This document shows positions 45,264 through 54,541 of a stretch of DNA of 64,000 nucleotides, in pieces. The translations under genes and the position numbers were made by a program. The stretch's first letter is position 1. The number at the start of each line of letters is the position of its first letter. The DNA lies in NCBI RefSeq assembly GCF_014395225.1, contig NZ_CP060723.1, positions 496,001 through 560,000 of the forward strand, in the 5' to 3' direction. Below the pieces are notes generated by a model. That model made no database searches, was not told the origin of the DNA, and worked only from the letters and a program-made list of their open reading frames with translations. The DNA is from Pedobacter roseus. GTDB taxonomy: Bacteria > Bacteroidota > Bacteroidia > Sphingobacteriales > Sphingobacteriaceae.

Positions 45264-45302
45264 TCTCATAGTGGGATAAATGATCTTCGCAATAAAAACC
45301 TT

Positions 45303-45491
45303 ATTAAATCAATCAACATAAGTCGCTTAATTTATACATTGATGATGACACACACAAAAAAAAATATGCATCGGCTCAGGTGTATTCATCAGTGAAGCTG
45401 AAAGATATTGAGTTGCCTTGGTTGCTTAAGTGCCTGTCTGTCGCTAAACATCATTATGATCTCCAAAAGCGCACGCCGAATCTATTCTAAA
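45303..45491 (+). pseudogene. Unrecognised coding-like remnant
   Basis: An open frame without a start codon reads YIDDDTHKKKYASAQVYSSV and ends HHYDLQKRTPNLF. It has protein-like composition but no known family. It is probably the tail of a lost gene in the 45264-45625 gap. Confidence 0.25.
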
Positions 45492-45625
45492 CTTAAAAAT
45501 GCGGTATTATTTCCCTGCTCTAGGGATATTCTGTTAAGAAAGAAATCATCCTTGAATTGAAAATCATGCCTGCATATCCAAAATCTGCTTCAGCAGGAAT
45601 AACGGTTGTGAAAATCGCTACCGAT

Positions 45626-46063
45626 TTATCTGAGCAAAATTTTTTCGAGCATTCCCCTCAATTCAGGTTCCTTTTCGAATTCTTCCCTGACCAGCTCTAT
45701 AACTTTTGTGGAATAATGCAGGTAGTAGGACTCAAATTTTTTCAAATTCGCAAATCGGTTGGTTATTTTATGCACGAATATAAAAAACAGATCATTGAAC
45801 TGATCATCTCCATTGAGCAGCGTTCTGGAAAGATAGTCGGTTGCCCTGATAAATGCCAAAGTCTGCTCATAACTGAAGATGATTTCACCCTCGCCAAAAC
45901 CTTCAAGCAGTGAATCGATGTCCGGAACATAAAAATATGCCATCACTTCTTTATCATCCACTTCTTTTGCATTGAGGAATATAGTCATTTGCGACTGGGT
46001 TGTAATGTAGCCGTATTCCCAATTGTCAGCTCCTTTCGTGAAATGCATTCTGATCGCGCCCAT
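45626..46063 (-). CDS. Hypothetical protein, 145 aa
   Basis: A soluble acidic protein, aromatic-rich in the first half (WEYGYITTQSQMTIFLNAKE) and helical at the end (YSTKVIELVREEFEKEPELR). No signal peptide or known domain. It stands alone between two remnants, with good coding character throughout. Confidence 0.6.
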   Translation of the reverse strand: MGAIRMHFTKGADNWEYGYITTQSQMTIFLNAKEVDDKEVMAYFYVPDIDSLLEGFGEGEIIFSYEQTLAFIRATDYLSRTLLNGDDQFNDLFFIFVHKITNRFANLKKFESYYLHYSTKVIELVREEFEKEPELRGMLEKILLR

Positions 46064-46174
46064 GCTATTATGATTCAGTATACCTTATTGACAAGTAACA
46101 ATATAAATATTTATGTGACCAATCGAAAACAATTCTGACTAAATATGCCAATTGGAAAAGAGGTGAATCATCCC

Positions 46175-46330
46175 AGATTATATTGATGGGATCCAATATA
46201 GGGGGGTGCTATAGATTTTGTCCTGACTGAGGAGGGGCTGGCAAAGCGTGTTTCTGATACCGATTACGTATACCATTACAACCTGAAAAATCACTTAGGT
46301 AATTTAGGTGTAAAAACCAAGTATGAATGA
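46175..46330 (+). pseudogene. RHS-repeat core remnant
   Basis: With one frameshift the plus strand reads YIDGIQY, then GAIDFVLTEEGLAKRVSDTD and YVYHYNLKNHLGN. The block Y-x-Y-x-Y-N-L-K-x-H-L-G-N is the well-known RHS-associated core of polymorphic toxins. It ends at a stop at 46328. It is a fragment of a once large gene and lies on the strand opposite to the papain-like lipoprotein gene. Confidence 0.7.
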
Positions 46331-46492
46331 TCCCGTCTCACCTGAAACAACTTTGTTTTAAATTGTTGTCCGCCTTTCTGTTGGCAATTTGGTGCAGAGG
46401 AGTCAGGTAAATCAGTTTTTCCAGTCAACACTAAAGAATAGTATTTTCTTATACTCCATACTTTCTGCGTTTTGGAGTATTCAATTGGCCTA

Positions 46493-46825
46493 TTAGTCCA
46501 CTCGTCCTTTTTTTTGGTAATATGGTAAATTGAATCTTTCAATATGTTCAATCATTCGCCACCATTCCCAAAACCTCCAAGGTTTTAGGGTAAAAGTTCG
46601 ATAAAGATTTTGATCTTTATTCGGATTCTGTTTTTGGAACCGTTCAAATCTTATTTTGCCCACCTTATAATCTAATCCTTTACCGGGTTGTTCAATGTAA
46701 TTAAAGCTACCATCAATATTTTGATAGCTATAACTTTCTTGCCAAAAATAATTGATGGGTGGTAAGTTGCTAATAGCGACAATCGAGACAATCACTATCG
46801 TCCAGATTTTAGTTTTCTTTTTCAT
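46493..46825 (-). CDS. Small membrane-anchored protein, candidate immunity protein
   Basis: A 110-aa protein with an N-terminal membrane helix (KIWTIVIVSIVAISNLPPIN) and a Tyr/Trp/Arg-rich remainder (YRTFTLKPWRFWEWWRMIEH). It starts 1 base after the stop of the papain-like lipoprotein gene on the same strand, as immunity genes commonly follow toxin genes. No known domain. The role is inferred from position. Confidence 0.5.
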   Translation of the reverse strand: MKKKTKIWTIVIVSIVAISNLPPINYFWQESYSYQNIDGSFNYIEQPGKGLDYKVGKIRFERFQKQNPNKDQNLYRTFTLKPWRFWEWWRMIEHIERFNLPYYQKKGRVD

Positions 46826-46826
46826 G

Positions 46827-48239
46827 TTATTCTATTTTACAAGGTCCATTACTTCCAGGTACACGCCCACCGGCTTCGTTAATGTCTAAATTAGGATTTT
46901 TTACTTTTTGTCCCCGCAAAGCACTTGCCATTCCCGCTGGTGTTTTGGCAAAACCGGCCCCACCTGGTCCACCCAATCCAATTTGGGTGGTTGGGTCTGG
47001 GATTGGAATGCCACCTGCCTGGCCCGCCCCGTAAACGAATGCAGAGCAATTATAATCCGTAAAATGGTAATTTTTTGGCGGGTTACTTACATAGTCGATA
47101 ACTTTCTGAAAATTTTCACCAGTTACATAATATGTTGCTCCAATATTGTATTCTATATCTCCGTTGTCAATGATTTGAGATTTAGAGGATAGCTTGTCTA
47201 ATCCGTTTCCTGTTGGATAAAAGCCTACAGTTTGAGTAACGGTTTTGTCTCCACTGGTTTTAGTCAATGATATCGCGACATGACCAAAACTGTTTGCCCC
47301 GACGTTGAAAGATGTGCCAGGCTGGGGTTCTACAACGTATACCCTGACTACAAATGCTGCATTAGGACTGGGGATGCTGGCAAAACATTCCATCATTTCC
47401 ATTGGATTGACAGGGGTTTTCTCTTCTCCGGGAAGATTGGATGGTGCCGGCGGGGGAGGAGATGATGTGCCGGAAGTTCCACCGCCGCCGCCTGAGGTTA
47501 CACTAGAAGAACCTGATCCGACGCCATCATAGTATCCGCCTCCGCCCCCACTATCATCAAAGTATGTAGTAGAGCAGACTTTGGTGGAGTGTACCGTGAA
47601 ATCTCCTTCTGCATCGATATAGTAGTCCTGTAGCCATGCGCAGGTTGCAACAGCCAGGAGCATTAGTTTTCCCTGAGCTCCGCTAAATGGGTTGAGATCC
47701 CTGAGTCCTTGGTTTTTATTCTCGATCAGATCCTTTTGGGAGAATTGCTTGATGAGTCCAATAGGCTTGCCGTTGCTGTACAATCTGCCGCCGGTTAGGT
47801 TATAATTGAGGTCGTACTCAAATACCCTCCCGGTAAAATCTGCCGCGCTCGTTTTACGTGTTTTTTGCAGGTAAATGGCTTCCGGAAGTATCTCCAGTAT
47901 TTTTGCACCGATTTTCCGGCTATCATTATCCTTTAATATAACCAGTTCGCGATATCCCTGTTTATAGCCCTGATAAGTAGGCTGTCCTTCCAAAACAACC
48001 GTCCATTTGTTTCGATCATTTGTGGTGTCATTTTGCGCAAGTTTCCAGTCAATCTTGATTTTGGTTAGGACCTTAGCGCTGTCCGGGTTTATTTGAGAGA
48101 TAAATTCTTTTGCATCTGCCAGGGTCAATGAAACGTTTTGTCCTGGCTTTTCCGCAGAAATATTATGATTGATTGGTTCTTTGCGACATGCGGATATCAG
48201 GAAAATAATTACAACTGTAATTTTAAGCTTTGAGTTCAT
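46827..48239 (-). CDS. Lipoprotein with low-complexity linker and papain-like C-terminal domain
   Basis: A 470-aa protein. The N-terminus is a lipoprotein signal (VVIIFLISAC, then RKEP). Residues 20-230 form an unknown domain, and 230-280 is a Gly/Ser/Pro linker (repeats of Gly and PPPP). Residues 290-470 show an NSFGHVAISL block (His) and DYNCSAFVYGAGQAGG (Cys after YN), the His and Cys of permuted papain-like (DUF4105/NlpC/P60-like) peptidases that act on peptidoglycan amides or lipids. It could be a surface toxin or cell-wall enzyme. Together with the small membrane protein after it, this resembles an effector-immunity pair. Confidence 0.6.
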   Translation of the reverse strand: MNSKLKITVVIIFLISACRKEPINHNISAEKPGQNVSLTLADAKEFISQINPDSAKVLTKIKIDWKLAQNDTTNDRNKWTVVLEGQPTYQGYKQGYRELVILKDNDSRKIGAKILEILPEAIYLQKTRKTSAADFTGRVFEYDLNYNLTGGRLYSNGKPIGLIKQFSQKDLIENKNQGLRDLNPFSGAQGKLMLLAVATCAWLQDYYIDAEGDFTVHSTKVCSTTYFDDSGGGGGYYDGVGSGSSSVTSGGGGGTSGTSSPPPPAPSNLPGEEKTPVNPMEMMECFASIPSPNAAFVVRVYVVEPQPGTSFNVGANSFGHVAISLTKTSGDKTVTQTVGFYPTGNGLDKLSSKSQIIDNGDIEYNIGATYYVTGENFQKVIDYVSNPPKNYHFTDYNCSAFVYGAGQAGGIPIPDPTTQIGLGGPGGAGFAKTPAGMASALRGQKVKNPNLDINEAGGRVPGSNGPCKIE

Positions 48240-48250
48240 GGTGTTAATTT

Positions 48251-48892
48251 TTAGTTAAAAACCGATGTTGAATTTTGTGCATTTTGTGTCTGGTGACACA
48301 TTTTTAGTTTTTTACGTCTGATTCTGCTTAAAGTTTCCCGGCTGATTCCAAGGTAAGATGCGATATTGTTTTGGCTGGTCTGCTGCTCGATATCTGGATG
48401 CTGTTCAAGCAATTTTTCATAGCGCAGGATTGGGGTTTGGGTACGCAGGAATATGGCTCTTTCTTCACTCATGATATAGTATTTCTGCGTGACGATCCTG
48501 CCCAGTAAATTGCCCTGTGGGAAGTCGGCATAATAGGCATTCAGCTGTTGCCAGCTGATGGATTGCAGTTTGCTGTCCTGAAGTACTTCAATGTACTCAT
48601 GGGCGGGTTTTTGGGTGAAAAAACTGTAAACAGAGATCATCAGGTCACCTTTTCCCATGAACCAGGTGGTGCACTCTTTTCCATGCTCGTCAATGAAAAA
48701 GGCTCGCAGGAAACCACTGCGGATGAAGTACAATCTTCTTGCTGTTTCACCCGGTCTGAGCAGGAGGTGTTTGCGGCTAAAATTTTCTATGATTGCTTCC
48801 TGGTTGACCCGGTTTTGCAGTGGGGCAGGAAGGGGTGCGATGAAGCTGAGTGTCTCCAGTAAATCTGCTTCTTGGGTAGGTGTTATTTGCAT
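48251..48892 (-). CDS. Crp/Fnr-family transcription regulator
   Basis: A 213-aa protein. Residues 30-140 are the cyclic-nucleotide-binding-like beta barrel (HLLLRPGETARRLYFIRSGF, ECTTWFMGKGDLMISVYSFF). Residues 175-205 are the winged-helix recognition part (QNNIASYLGISRETLSRIRR). The lack of the Fnr cysteines suggests it does not sense oxygen with iron-sulfur. It is 12 bases upstream of the lipoprotein gene, so it may share that transcript. Confidence 0.92.
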   Translation of the reverse strand: MQITPTQEADLLETLSFIAPLPAPLQNRVNQEAIIENFSRKHLLLRPGETARRLYFIRSGFLRAFFIDEHGKECTTWFMGKGDLMISVYSFFTQKPAHEYIEVLQDSKLQSISWQQLNAYYADFPQGNLLGRIVTQKYYIMSEERAIFLRTQTPILRYEKLLEQHPDIEQQTSQNNIASYLGISRETLSRIRRKKLKMCHQTQNAQNSTSVFN

Positions 48893-49173
48893 GGATTGTC
48901 GATTGTGTCACAAATCAACATTTCAGTGCATTTACCTTGATAATATTGTCCTGTCGGAAGGATATTATTTTAAACGGTCTTTGTGCCCGTTTTATTATGT
49001 TCCGGGGAGTTGACGCTTTTTTGTTTGATTTATTGAATTTAGGGAGAGGAAGAGAAGGGGAAGGGTATGAATCGGGCCGGCTAGCTTTTAAGTTGACGCT
49101 TCTCAGATTTACAGATTATCAACTTACCGCTCATGATGGAGATTTCCGACATGGCTAACAATTATGTGCTGAT

Positions 49174-50022
49174 ATGATCAAAAAATTATCTTCTGCGCTT
49201 TATACAAAAATGAAAGCAGAACTTGAGGAATTCAATGATGACCAGATGGACAAGGTGGATATGCTAAAAAGCGCTGTACTTATTGTCCATCGTTACCTCG
49301 ATGAGCTAAAACAGGTCATCGAGGAATATCCGTTTGCTGGAGAGGAAGAAGAAATTTGGTTTTTTAAAACAGAAAAACCAAGGTTTTACCGTTGGCTGAT
49401 CTTTTATACTGAACTATTTAATATCGATTCCACAAGGCCAGCAGGTGGGGGAAAGCGTTTAAATGAACATTACCGTGAACAGATGCGCTACATCAACCGT
49501 TTTCTCCGCTCACATGAATTTCAGTACCAGTATTTCCGGTTAGGAACCGATGAACTTGACCATCTTTTCTTTTTGCGCGGCGCAACATCGAAAGACATCC
49601 GCCTGAGTTCGGTGCCCACAGTTGATCCTTCGTTCGGGACCGGCCATGAGTACCTTTTTTCAAAGTTCCGGGCCTGCGAGCTCTTAGAAGATTTTTTAAA
49701 AACAAAGCTCTCGGCTGGGAAGGGTGCAGGAGTGGAAAAGAGTATAGAGGGTAATCCCCGAATGAAGTGGACCGGGGAAAGCCTTAACCTGATAGAAATC
49801 CTTTATGCCCTCCATGGTTCGGGACAGATCAATAACGGCAGGGTGGAACTGTCCGAGATTGCCGGTGCCTTTCAACAGGTTTTTCAGGTTAATTTAAGCC
49901 GGTATTTCAGGCGTTTTGCCGAAATCAAACAACGCAAAGGGATGAGCAAGACCAGGTTTTTAGACCAGATGCGTGATGAGCTGATAAAAAAAATAGAAGA
50001 AGCTGATGCTTACAGGCAGTAG
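49174..50022 (+). CDS. rteC: RteC-family regulator
   Basis: A 282-aa protein of the RteC family, which in Bacteroides controls excision of tetracycline-resistance conjugative transposons. Visible are FKTEKPRFYRWLIFYTELFN, LDHLFFLRGATSKDIRLSSV, LFSKFRACELLEDFLKTKL and the C-terminal winged-helix ending in RYFRRFAEIKQRKGMSKTRF. Many family members regulate other genes. Its presence 12 kb before the mobilisation genes is suggestive, but a link is not shown. Confidence 0.9.
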   Translation: MIKKLSSALYTKMKAELEEFNDDQMDKVDMLKSAVLIVHRYLDELKQVIEEYPFAGEEEEIWFFKTEKPRFYRWLIFYTELFNIDSTRPAGGGKRLNEHYREQMRYINRFLRSHEFQYQYFRLGTDELDHLFFLRGATSKDIRLSSVPTVDPSFGTGHEYLFSKFRACELLEDFLKTKLSAGKGAGVEKSIEGNPRMKWTGESLNLIEILYALHGSGQINNGRVELSEIAGAFQQVFQVNLSRYFRRFAEIKQRKGMSKTRFLDQMRDELIKKIEEADAYRQ

Positions 50023-50137
50023 AGCGAAGTTGCGTGAAAAAAAATGATTCATAATTTAGGCGTTTATTTTTATTCTAGGTGTAGCGGCAGGAACAGTCTG
50101 AGCGTTTATAGCTATAAACCAATACCTGAGCAATTCA

Positions 50138-50806
50138 ATGAAAAGATTATTACCGATGATGTTGTTGCTGATTGTGATATCAGCTTGCAAGAAAGAAAAG
50201 CAGGGCGATTACTCCGAATCGATTACCAAAGGTGAAAAATGGGGTATCAGGATCGGAAGCACCCAGGCCGAGGTATATGCCCAGCTTCAGAAGGCTGGTC
50301 CGGCGCTCGATTTTCAAAATGTTGCCATATATGGGCGCAAACCCTACAGCGCTCCGGAAAAGCTGGCAGAGATTATCCCCTTTTATTATGCGCTGACCAT
50401 CTATAGCAATAGCGGTACTTTAGACCGCGCAGTATTGCTGTTCAGTGGCGATAAAGTTCAACAGATTTCTACCGGTGGCGGGCTTACTACAGAAGTGATG
50501 AGATGGCCCGAGGGCGCATCTGATGATACCGCAATTAAGCTAGATGATCCTGTGGGTAATATAGGGGCAAAACTGATAAAAATCCACCAGTTGCCGGCTT
50601 ATGCCAACTACGGTTTTGTGCTTTCAGACAAACCTTTGAATAAACCCTTCGATCCTGATCTTAACAACTACAGCGACTGGCAGTTTGTATTTTCTGATTT
50701 CGTAAGTTCTAGTGTCAGCGGGACTTCAACGGTAAAACTGCACTTTAGCGCAGGCAGATTGGAGCGGATGGACCATGACTACCGAGAAGCGCAGATTTTT
50801 AATTGA
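50138..50806 (+). CDS. Lipoprotein of unknown function, 222 aa
   Basis: The signal peptide ends in a lipobox (LLLIVISAC, then KKEK). The mature part starts with GEKWGIRIGSTQAEVYAQLQ, a pattern seen in Bacteroidota lipoproteins of the SmpA/BamE-like type. The rest is beta-rich. A strong terminator follows. The signal that it serves is unknown. Confidence 0.7.
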   Translation: MKRLLPMMLLLIVISACKKEKQGDYSESITKGEKWGIRIGSTQAEVYAQLQKAGPALDFQNVAIYGRKPYSAPEKLAEIIPFYYALTIYSNSGTLDRAVLLFSGDKVQQISTGGGLTTEVMRWPEGASDDTAIKLDDPVGNIGAKLIKIHQLPAYANYGFVLSDKPLNKPFDPDLNNYSDWQFVFSDFVSSSVSGTSTVKLHFSAGRLERMDHDYREAQIFN

Positions 50807-50828
50807 TAATCAGAAAAGTCTATAAACG

Positions 50829-50864
50829 CAAAAGGCGGCAAAACTTGAATTTTGCCGCCTTTTG
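50829..50864. terminator. Bidirectional terminator
   Basis: AAAAGGCGGCAAAA pairs with TTTTGCCGCCTTTT around a 6-base loop, flanked by A and T runs, between two convergent genes. Confidence 0.85.
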
Positions 50865-50880
50865 TATATATGCTGATGGC

Positions 50881-51474
50881 TTATTTAGCCAATGATGCCA
50901 TTTGAACAGTCTGCTGATTGCTCATCTCTGTTTTTAAGGCTGCAAAGCGGTCCAAATTTAATTTTTGTGTTTTTCCCATTACCAGAATGTGGTTTTGAGT
51001 ATCGCCTTTTAATTTTAAATCTGCTTTACCTTCTATTACTGTATATAAGCTTTCTGTTTTCGAGTTGATTTCGGCAACTGCGTTTTCTTTTAAGAATAAC
51101 TGAAGATATTTGGTATCCAGTTTGCCTTCTGTTTTTACCACTGCATTTTCAGAGGCCTGTACCCTGTAAATATTTTTTACATAAACAGTGATTTTTGCTA
51201 CATCATTACTCATAGAGGTAATTTTTAGTGCGTCTCCATCCTGGATCACTTTTACACTTCCTGTATTGTCCTCATTGTAGCTTACACCTTCCTTTTGGCG
51301 CTGTACTAGGGTAACTTCTACATTTCCACCAACAATAACTTTACTGAAGTTGTTTGGTGCGGAAACTTTAGTGGGTTGTTTTTCATCAGCCATTACGCTT
51401 GTAGTAAAAATAGATGAAGTTAAAACGATTGCTGCTAAAAGCGATTTTGTCAAGGTTTTGATTGAGGTTTTCAT
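50881..51474 (-). CDS. DUF2807 (GIN domain) exported protein
   Basis: A 197-aa exported protein with a signal peptide (TKSLLAAIVLTSSIFTTSVM). The mature part follows the DUF2807 pattern: FSKVIVGGNVEVTLVQRQ, then repeating beta strands with regularly spaced Val, Lys and Asp (KITSMSNDVAKITVYVK, KTEGKLDTKYLQLFLKENA). GIN-domain proteins are found in the periplasm or on the surface as beta-helices; function is not clear. I start at ATG 51474 because the longer upstream frame has no signal peptide. Confidence 0.82.
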   Translation of the reverse strand: MKTSIKTLTKSLLAAIVLTSSIFTTSVMADEKQPTKVSAPNNFSKVIVGGNVEVTLVQRQKEGVSYNEDNTGSVKVIQDGDALKITSMSNDVAKITVYVKNIYRVQASENAVVKTEGKLDTKYLQLFLKENAVAEINSKTESLYTVIEGKADLKLKGDTQNHILVMGKTQKLNLDRFAALKTEMSNQQTVQMASLAK

Positions 51475-51923
51475 AATGCTGTTGTTTATTTTTTTAAATA
51501 ATATTTTGTTTCTGTTTTTGTAGATAAGACGTCGTTGATGACAAAACGTTGCACCTAGAAACACGGTATTATACCAACGCATGGAATTTCTCGACCAATG
51601 ACTGTTTTAAGCTGTTGAAACGTAAAATTATTTTTCCTGACCTTAATGATAATTGGGTGCAAGGATATTGATTTGCTATCGGTTGACTGCCCATAAGTAT
51701 ATTTTCAATTAGATAGGAAGCAGGCTATCTGTTCAACTAATAATTACCTTGCGCGGCAAATGGATGGACAGTGTATCGTTAATATGTAGCTGGTCTAAAG
51801 GTTAACCCCCTGGAAAATCTCGGCGTACAACTTCCTTTTTAGCAGTAGATTTTCCAGAATTAAAAGGCTTTTCTATTTTAACTTAAAATATTGCTGAAGA
51901 TTTTACACTTGTTATAAATCATC

Positions 51924-51950
51924 AATTGGTCAACAGGCTGTTGACCAATT
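51924..51950. repeat. Perfect 13-bp palindrome with one-base spacer
   Basis: AATTGGTCAACAG, one G, then CTGTTGACCAATT. It sits 40 bases ahead of the DUF1016 fragment in the gene-free 51475-52900 region. It could be an operator or the end of a lost element. Confidence 0.6.
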
Positions 51951-51990
51951 ACAAGTTAATAGATACTCAATTACAGAAAATCACCCGACC

Positions 51991-52322
51991 CTACAAATAC
52001 CATGGGGGCTTAACATTTTGATTTTCAGCAAGGCAGAAGATCAAAACGAGGCCATTTTGTATACCAAGGAAACAATTGAAAATGGGTGGAGCAGAGATGT
52101 CCTGGCCCTGCAGATAAAATCCAAGTTATATAGTAAACAAGGCAAAAGCGGTCACAAACTTTAAAAGTACACTAACCAAATCCCTTATCGGATTTAGCAC
52201 AACAAACTTTGAAAGATCCATATGTCTTTAATTTCCTTACATTTAGTAAGCCATTTCAGGAAAAAGATCTAGAGAACAATTAATTACGCACATAACCAAA
52301 TTCTTGTTGGAATTAGGTAAGG
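51991..52322 (+). pseudogene. DUF1016 (YhcG-type PDDEXK nuclease) fragment
   Basis: The frame reads IPWGLNILIFSKAEDQNEAI, then KETIENGWSRDVLALQIKSK and KQGK. After a shift it goes on with AVTNFKSTL and DLAQQTLKDPYVFNFLTFSK. This is the signature middle of DUF1016 nucleases, which are linked to RNA/DNA defence and restriction. Stops and shifts follow; neither end of the gene is left. Confidence 0.7.
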
Positions 52323-52335
52323 GGTTACCAACATA

Positions 52336-53074
52336 CATAAGGAGTTGAACAGGCTCCAAATGGATAGCTTTTTCTTAACAGGCAGATAATAAGGCTGTCC
52401 ATAAAGTATTTAGCTAATTAACTTAGCTATCATATCTAGCCCAGGCACCTCATAGTTGCATAGTAATATTACCGCCGCGTCTTCATCTGGAATTCTGGAA
52501 AAATTACTTCTAAATCCCCAGACTGCCCGCTATGCGAAACCGTACGTTTCTTTTGTGTGTATTTCGGTGAAAGTGGTTTTTCGTCACTTGGTGAAAACCT
52601 ATAAATGAGATACACTGTTTGATTACATCCCTAGTTGCGCGTTGAGCTTTTCGAGTTTGAAAATTATTCTTTTAGAGTCGGACCTGGAATTCTTCACTAA
52701 AAGTGACGATGATCCAATATATTAATCAAGAAAAAATAACAGATTTAAGCCACATGGTTAGCAACTATTGTAAAAATCTAAATTTTAGCTAAATTACAAG
52801 ATGAAAATTAGCTCTCAACATTATCATTCCATCGTGCCTAATCCATCAAGGCAAGTCGGGCACTTAGGTTTCGAACCAATATTAATCCTTAAAGGTTTGT
52901 GCGGGTAAACTGGTAATGGACCTGGTGGACAACCCAGGAATGGAAACTTTGGGTTACGGATCGTTCGCCCCTACCGATAACGTAACAGGATACAATATGG
53001 TACAAATTCAGGATGCACTCCGCAAGCAAAAGACACTACACAATGGAGAAATAAACTTTTTTACGACTACCAAA
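52336..53074. other. Decayed intergenic region
   Basis: AT-rich sequence without a clear gene. From 52916 an open frame (DLVDNPGMETLGYGSFAPTD) runs into the lipoprotein gene in the same phase; it resembles the tail of another lost protein rather than a real N-terminus. Confidence 0.35.
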
Positions 53075-53545
53075 ATGATACAGAACAAAATCTCGAACCA
53101 CTTTTTAATTATTGGGCTTCTTTTTAGCCTACTGGTGATGGGCGCCCCCTCGTGTAAGAAAACAACAGACCATGCGATGGAAGGTGAGTTTTACTTTGTC
53201 AACAGTACCTCACACCAGATAACTTTTAGTACTGGGTTTGAGAAGTATAACCTGGCGGCAAAAGCTACCGGTCCCATTTTCACTGTTTCTGATATAGGGG
53301 ACAAGGAAATAACAGCGGGTTCATTTTACACGCCATTCATCAAAGAAAAAGCTTATAGTATACCGCAACAACCTATAATCATCAGATTTGATAACCAAAA
53401 GTGTATCAGCATCAACGGAAACAGCGGAACACACAACATCCTAGCTATCAATAGCTACAACAATGAAAAGATTGGTGAGCGCAAATACAGATTCATCTAT
53501 ACTTTTACTGAGGAGGATTATAACCGCGCCACGCTATGCCAATAG
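53075..53545 (+). CDS. Lipoprotein of unknown function, 156 aa
   Basis: Lipobox signal (IIGLLFSLLVMGAPSC, then KKTT). The mature part begins EGEFYFVNSTSHQITFSTGF and is beta-rich, without a known family. The start at 53075 is chosen over 52916 because it yields a regular signal peptide. A strong terminator follows. Confidence 0.68.
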   Translation: MIQNKISNHFLIIGLLFSLLVMGAPSCKKTTDHAMEGEFYFVNSTSHQITFSTGFEKYNLAAKATGPIFTVSDIGDKEITAGSFYTPFIKEKAYSIPQQPIIIRFDNQKCISINGNSGTHNILAINSYNNEKIGERKYRFIYTFTEEDYNRATLCQ

Positions 53546-53557
53546 AACGTCATCATG

Positions 53558-53600
53558 TTTTTCAGGTTGGGGTATTTCCCAACCTGAAAATTTTAATTTT
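53558..53600 (+). terminator. Rho-independent terminator
   Basis: A 13-bp perfect stem (53559-53571 with 53578-53590) and a T-rich tail lie just after the lipoprotein gene. Confidence 0.85.
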
Positions 53601-53911
53601 TTCAATCAAATCCCTTCCCACAGCTTGAATAGGGTTTGGTATTGAGCGTGAAAAAAAAATATTGCACTTCGGCATAAGAACCTACACTGGCCAGTTACCG
53701 CTTTCAAAAAAGCAAAGAATACACCTGGATGTTACCCTCCTATAAATTCAGATTTACAAAAATTAGCCAGTTTTTCATTCGATATAAACTACACAAATGA
53801 AAGTTCATTAATAACTTTTGTTTTTAAGTAGTTTACTAAAAATCAATAAACAAACTATTTAAAGATGATAAGCACTTTCGAAAATTCAGATCAGACTATC
53901 TTCAATACTAT

Positions 53912-54115
53912 ATGTCTAAAAACAATATAGATGAAATGACTGCAGATAAATGCGCAGACTTATTAGCAAAAGGGAAAGTGTTGTCGAATAAGATTGGACC
54001 TAAACCCGGTTTTAATTTTATACAAATGTTAAGGGATGGAAAGATAGACCTGTTATTAGGTGCACAACAGAAATATCCAAGAGCAAAGTGGGTAATTAAA
54101 AGATTTAAGTCCTAA
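53912..54115 (+). CDS. Small hypothetical protein or gene remnant, 67 aa
   Basis: MSKNNIDEMTADKCADLLAK, then GKVLSNKIGPKPGFNFIQML and a basic end (KWVIKRFKS). The open frame reaches further upstream (FRKFRSDYLQYY) without a start codon, and the upstream part is duplicated at 28649-28704. It may be the C-terminal end of a lost gene that still encodes a small helical protein. Confidence 0.4.
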   Translation: MSKNNIDEMTADKCADLLAKGKVLSNKIGPKPGFNFIQMLRDGKIDLLLGAQQKYPRAKWVIKRFKS

Positions 54116-54301
54116 TAAACGATCAATCTTTGGTAACGGGTCATCCATGGAGTACATTGGATGTTCCGAGTATTGCTGCTTTTACAAATGCTACCAACAT
54201 TCGATTGTGCTACAGGTGAATCCACAGGCAGCAGAAAAGGTTTGAAGCCTCGCATGACTTTATATTGATATGGAAGGGTGGTGCTTCTGGAAAAAAAATA
54301 A

Positions 54302-54517
54302 AGCTTCAAACTAAAGTACCTTGGAAAAAAGGAAAATCCTCAACTGACCGACGTCAGAGTCTATTTATTAACAGAAAGGATGTTTGGTCTTAATGGAAAG
54401 AAAACAACAGCCAGAGGCCCATATCACCCGCAAACTATCGTTCGGGTAATTGACCTTATCAGCCATTTAAAACAATTTGATTTAGAATTTATTGATATGA
54501 ACCAAGTTGAGAATTAA
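54302..54517 (+). pseudogene. Unrecognised C-terminal remnant
   Basis: An open frame of 71 codons after a stop reads YLGKKENPQLTDVRVYLLTE, then RMFGLNGKKTTARG and ends FDLEFIDMNQVEN. ATG 54380 could start a 45-aa piece. No family recognised. It lies on the strand opposite to the SDR gene that follows. Confidence 0.3.
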
Positions 54518-54541
54518 AAGTACTTTTTATACTATCGACCT

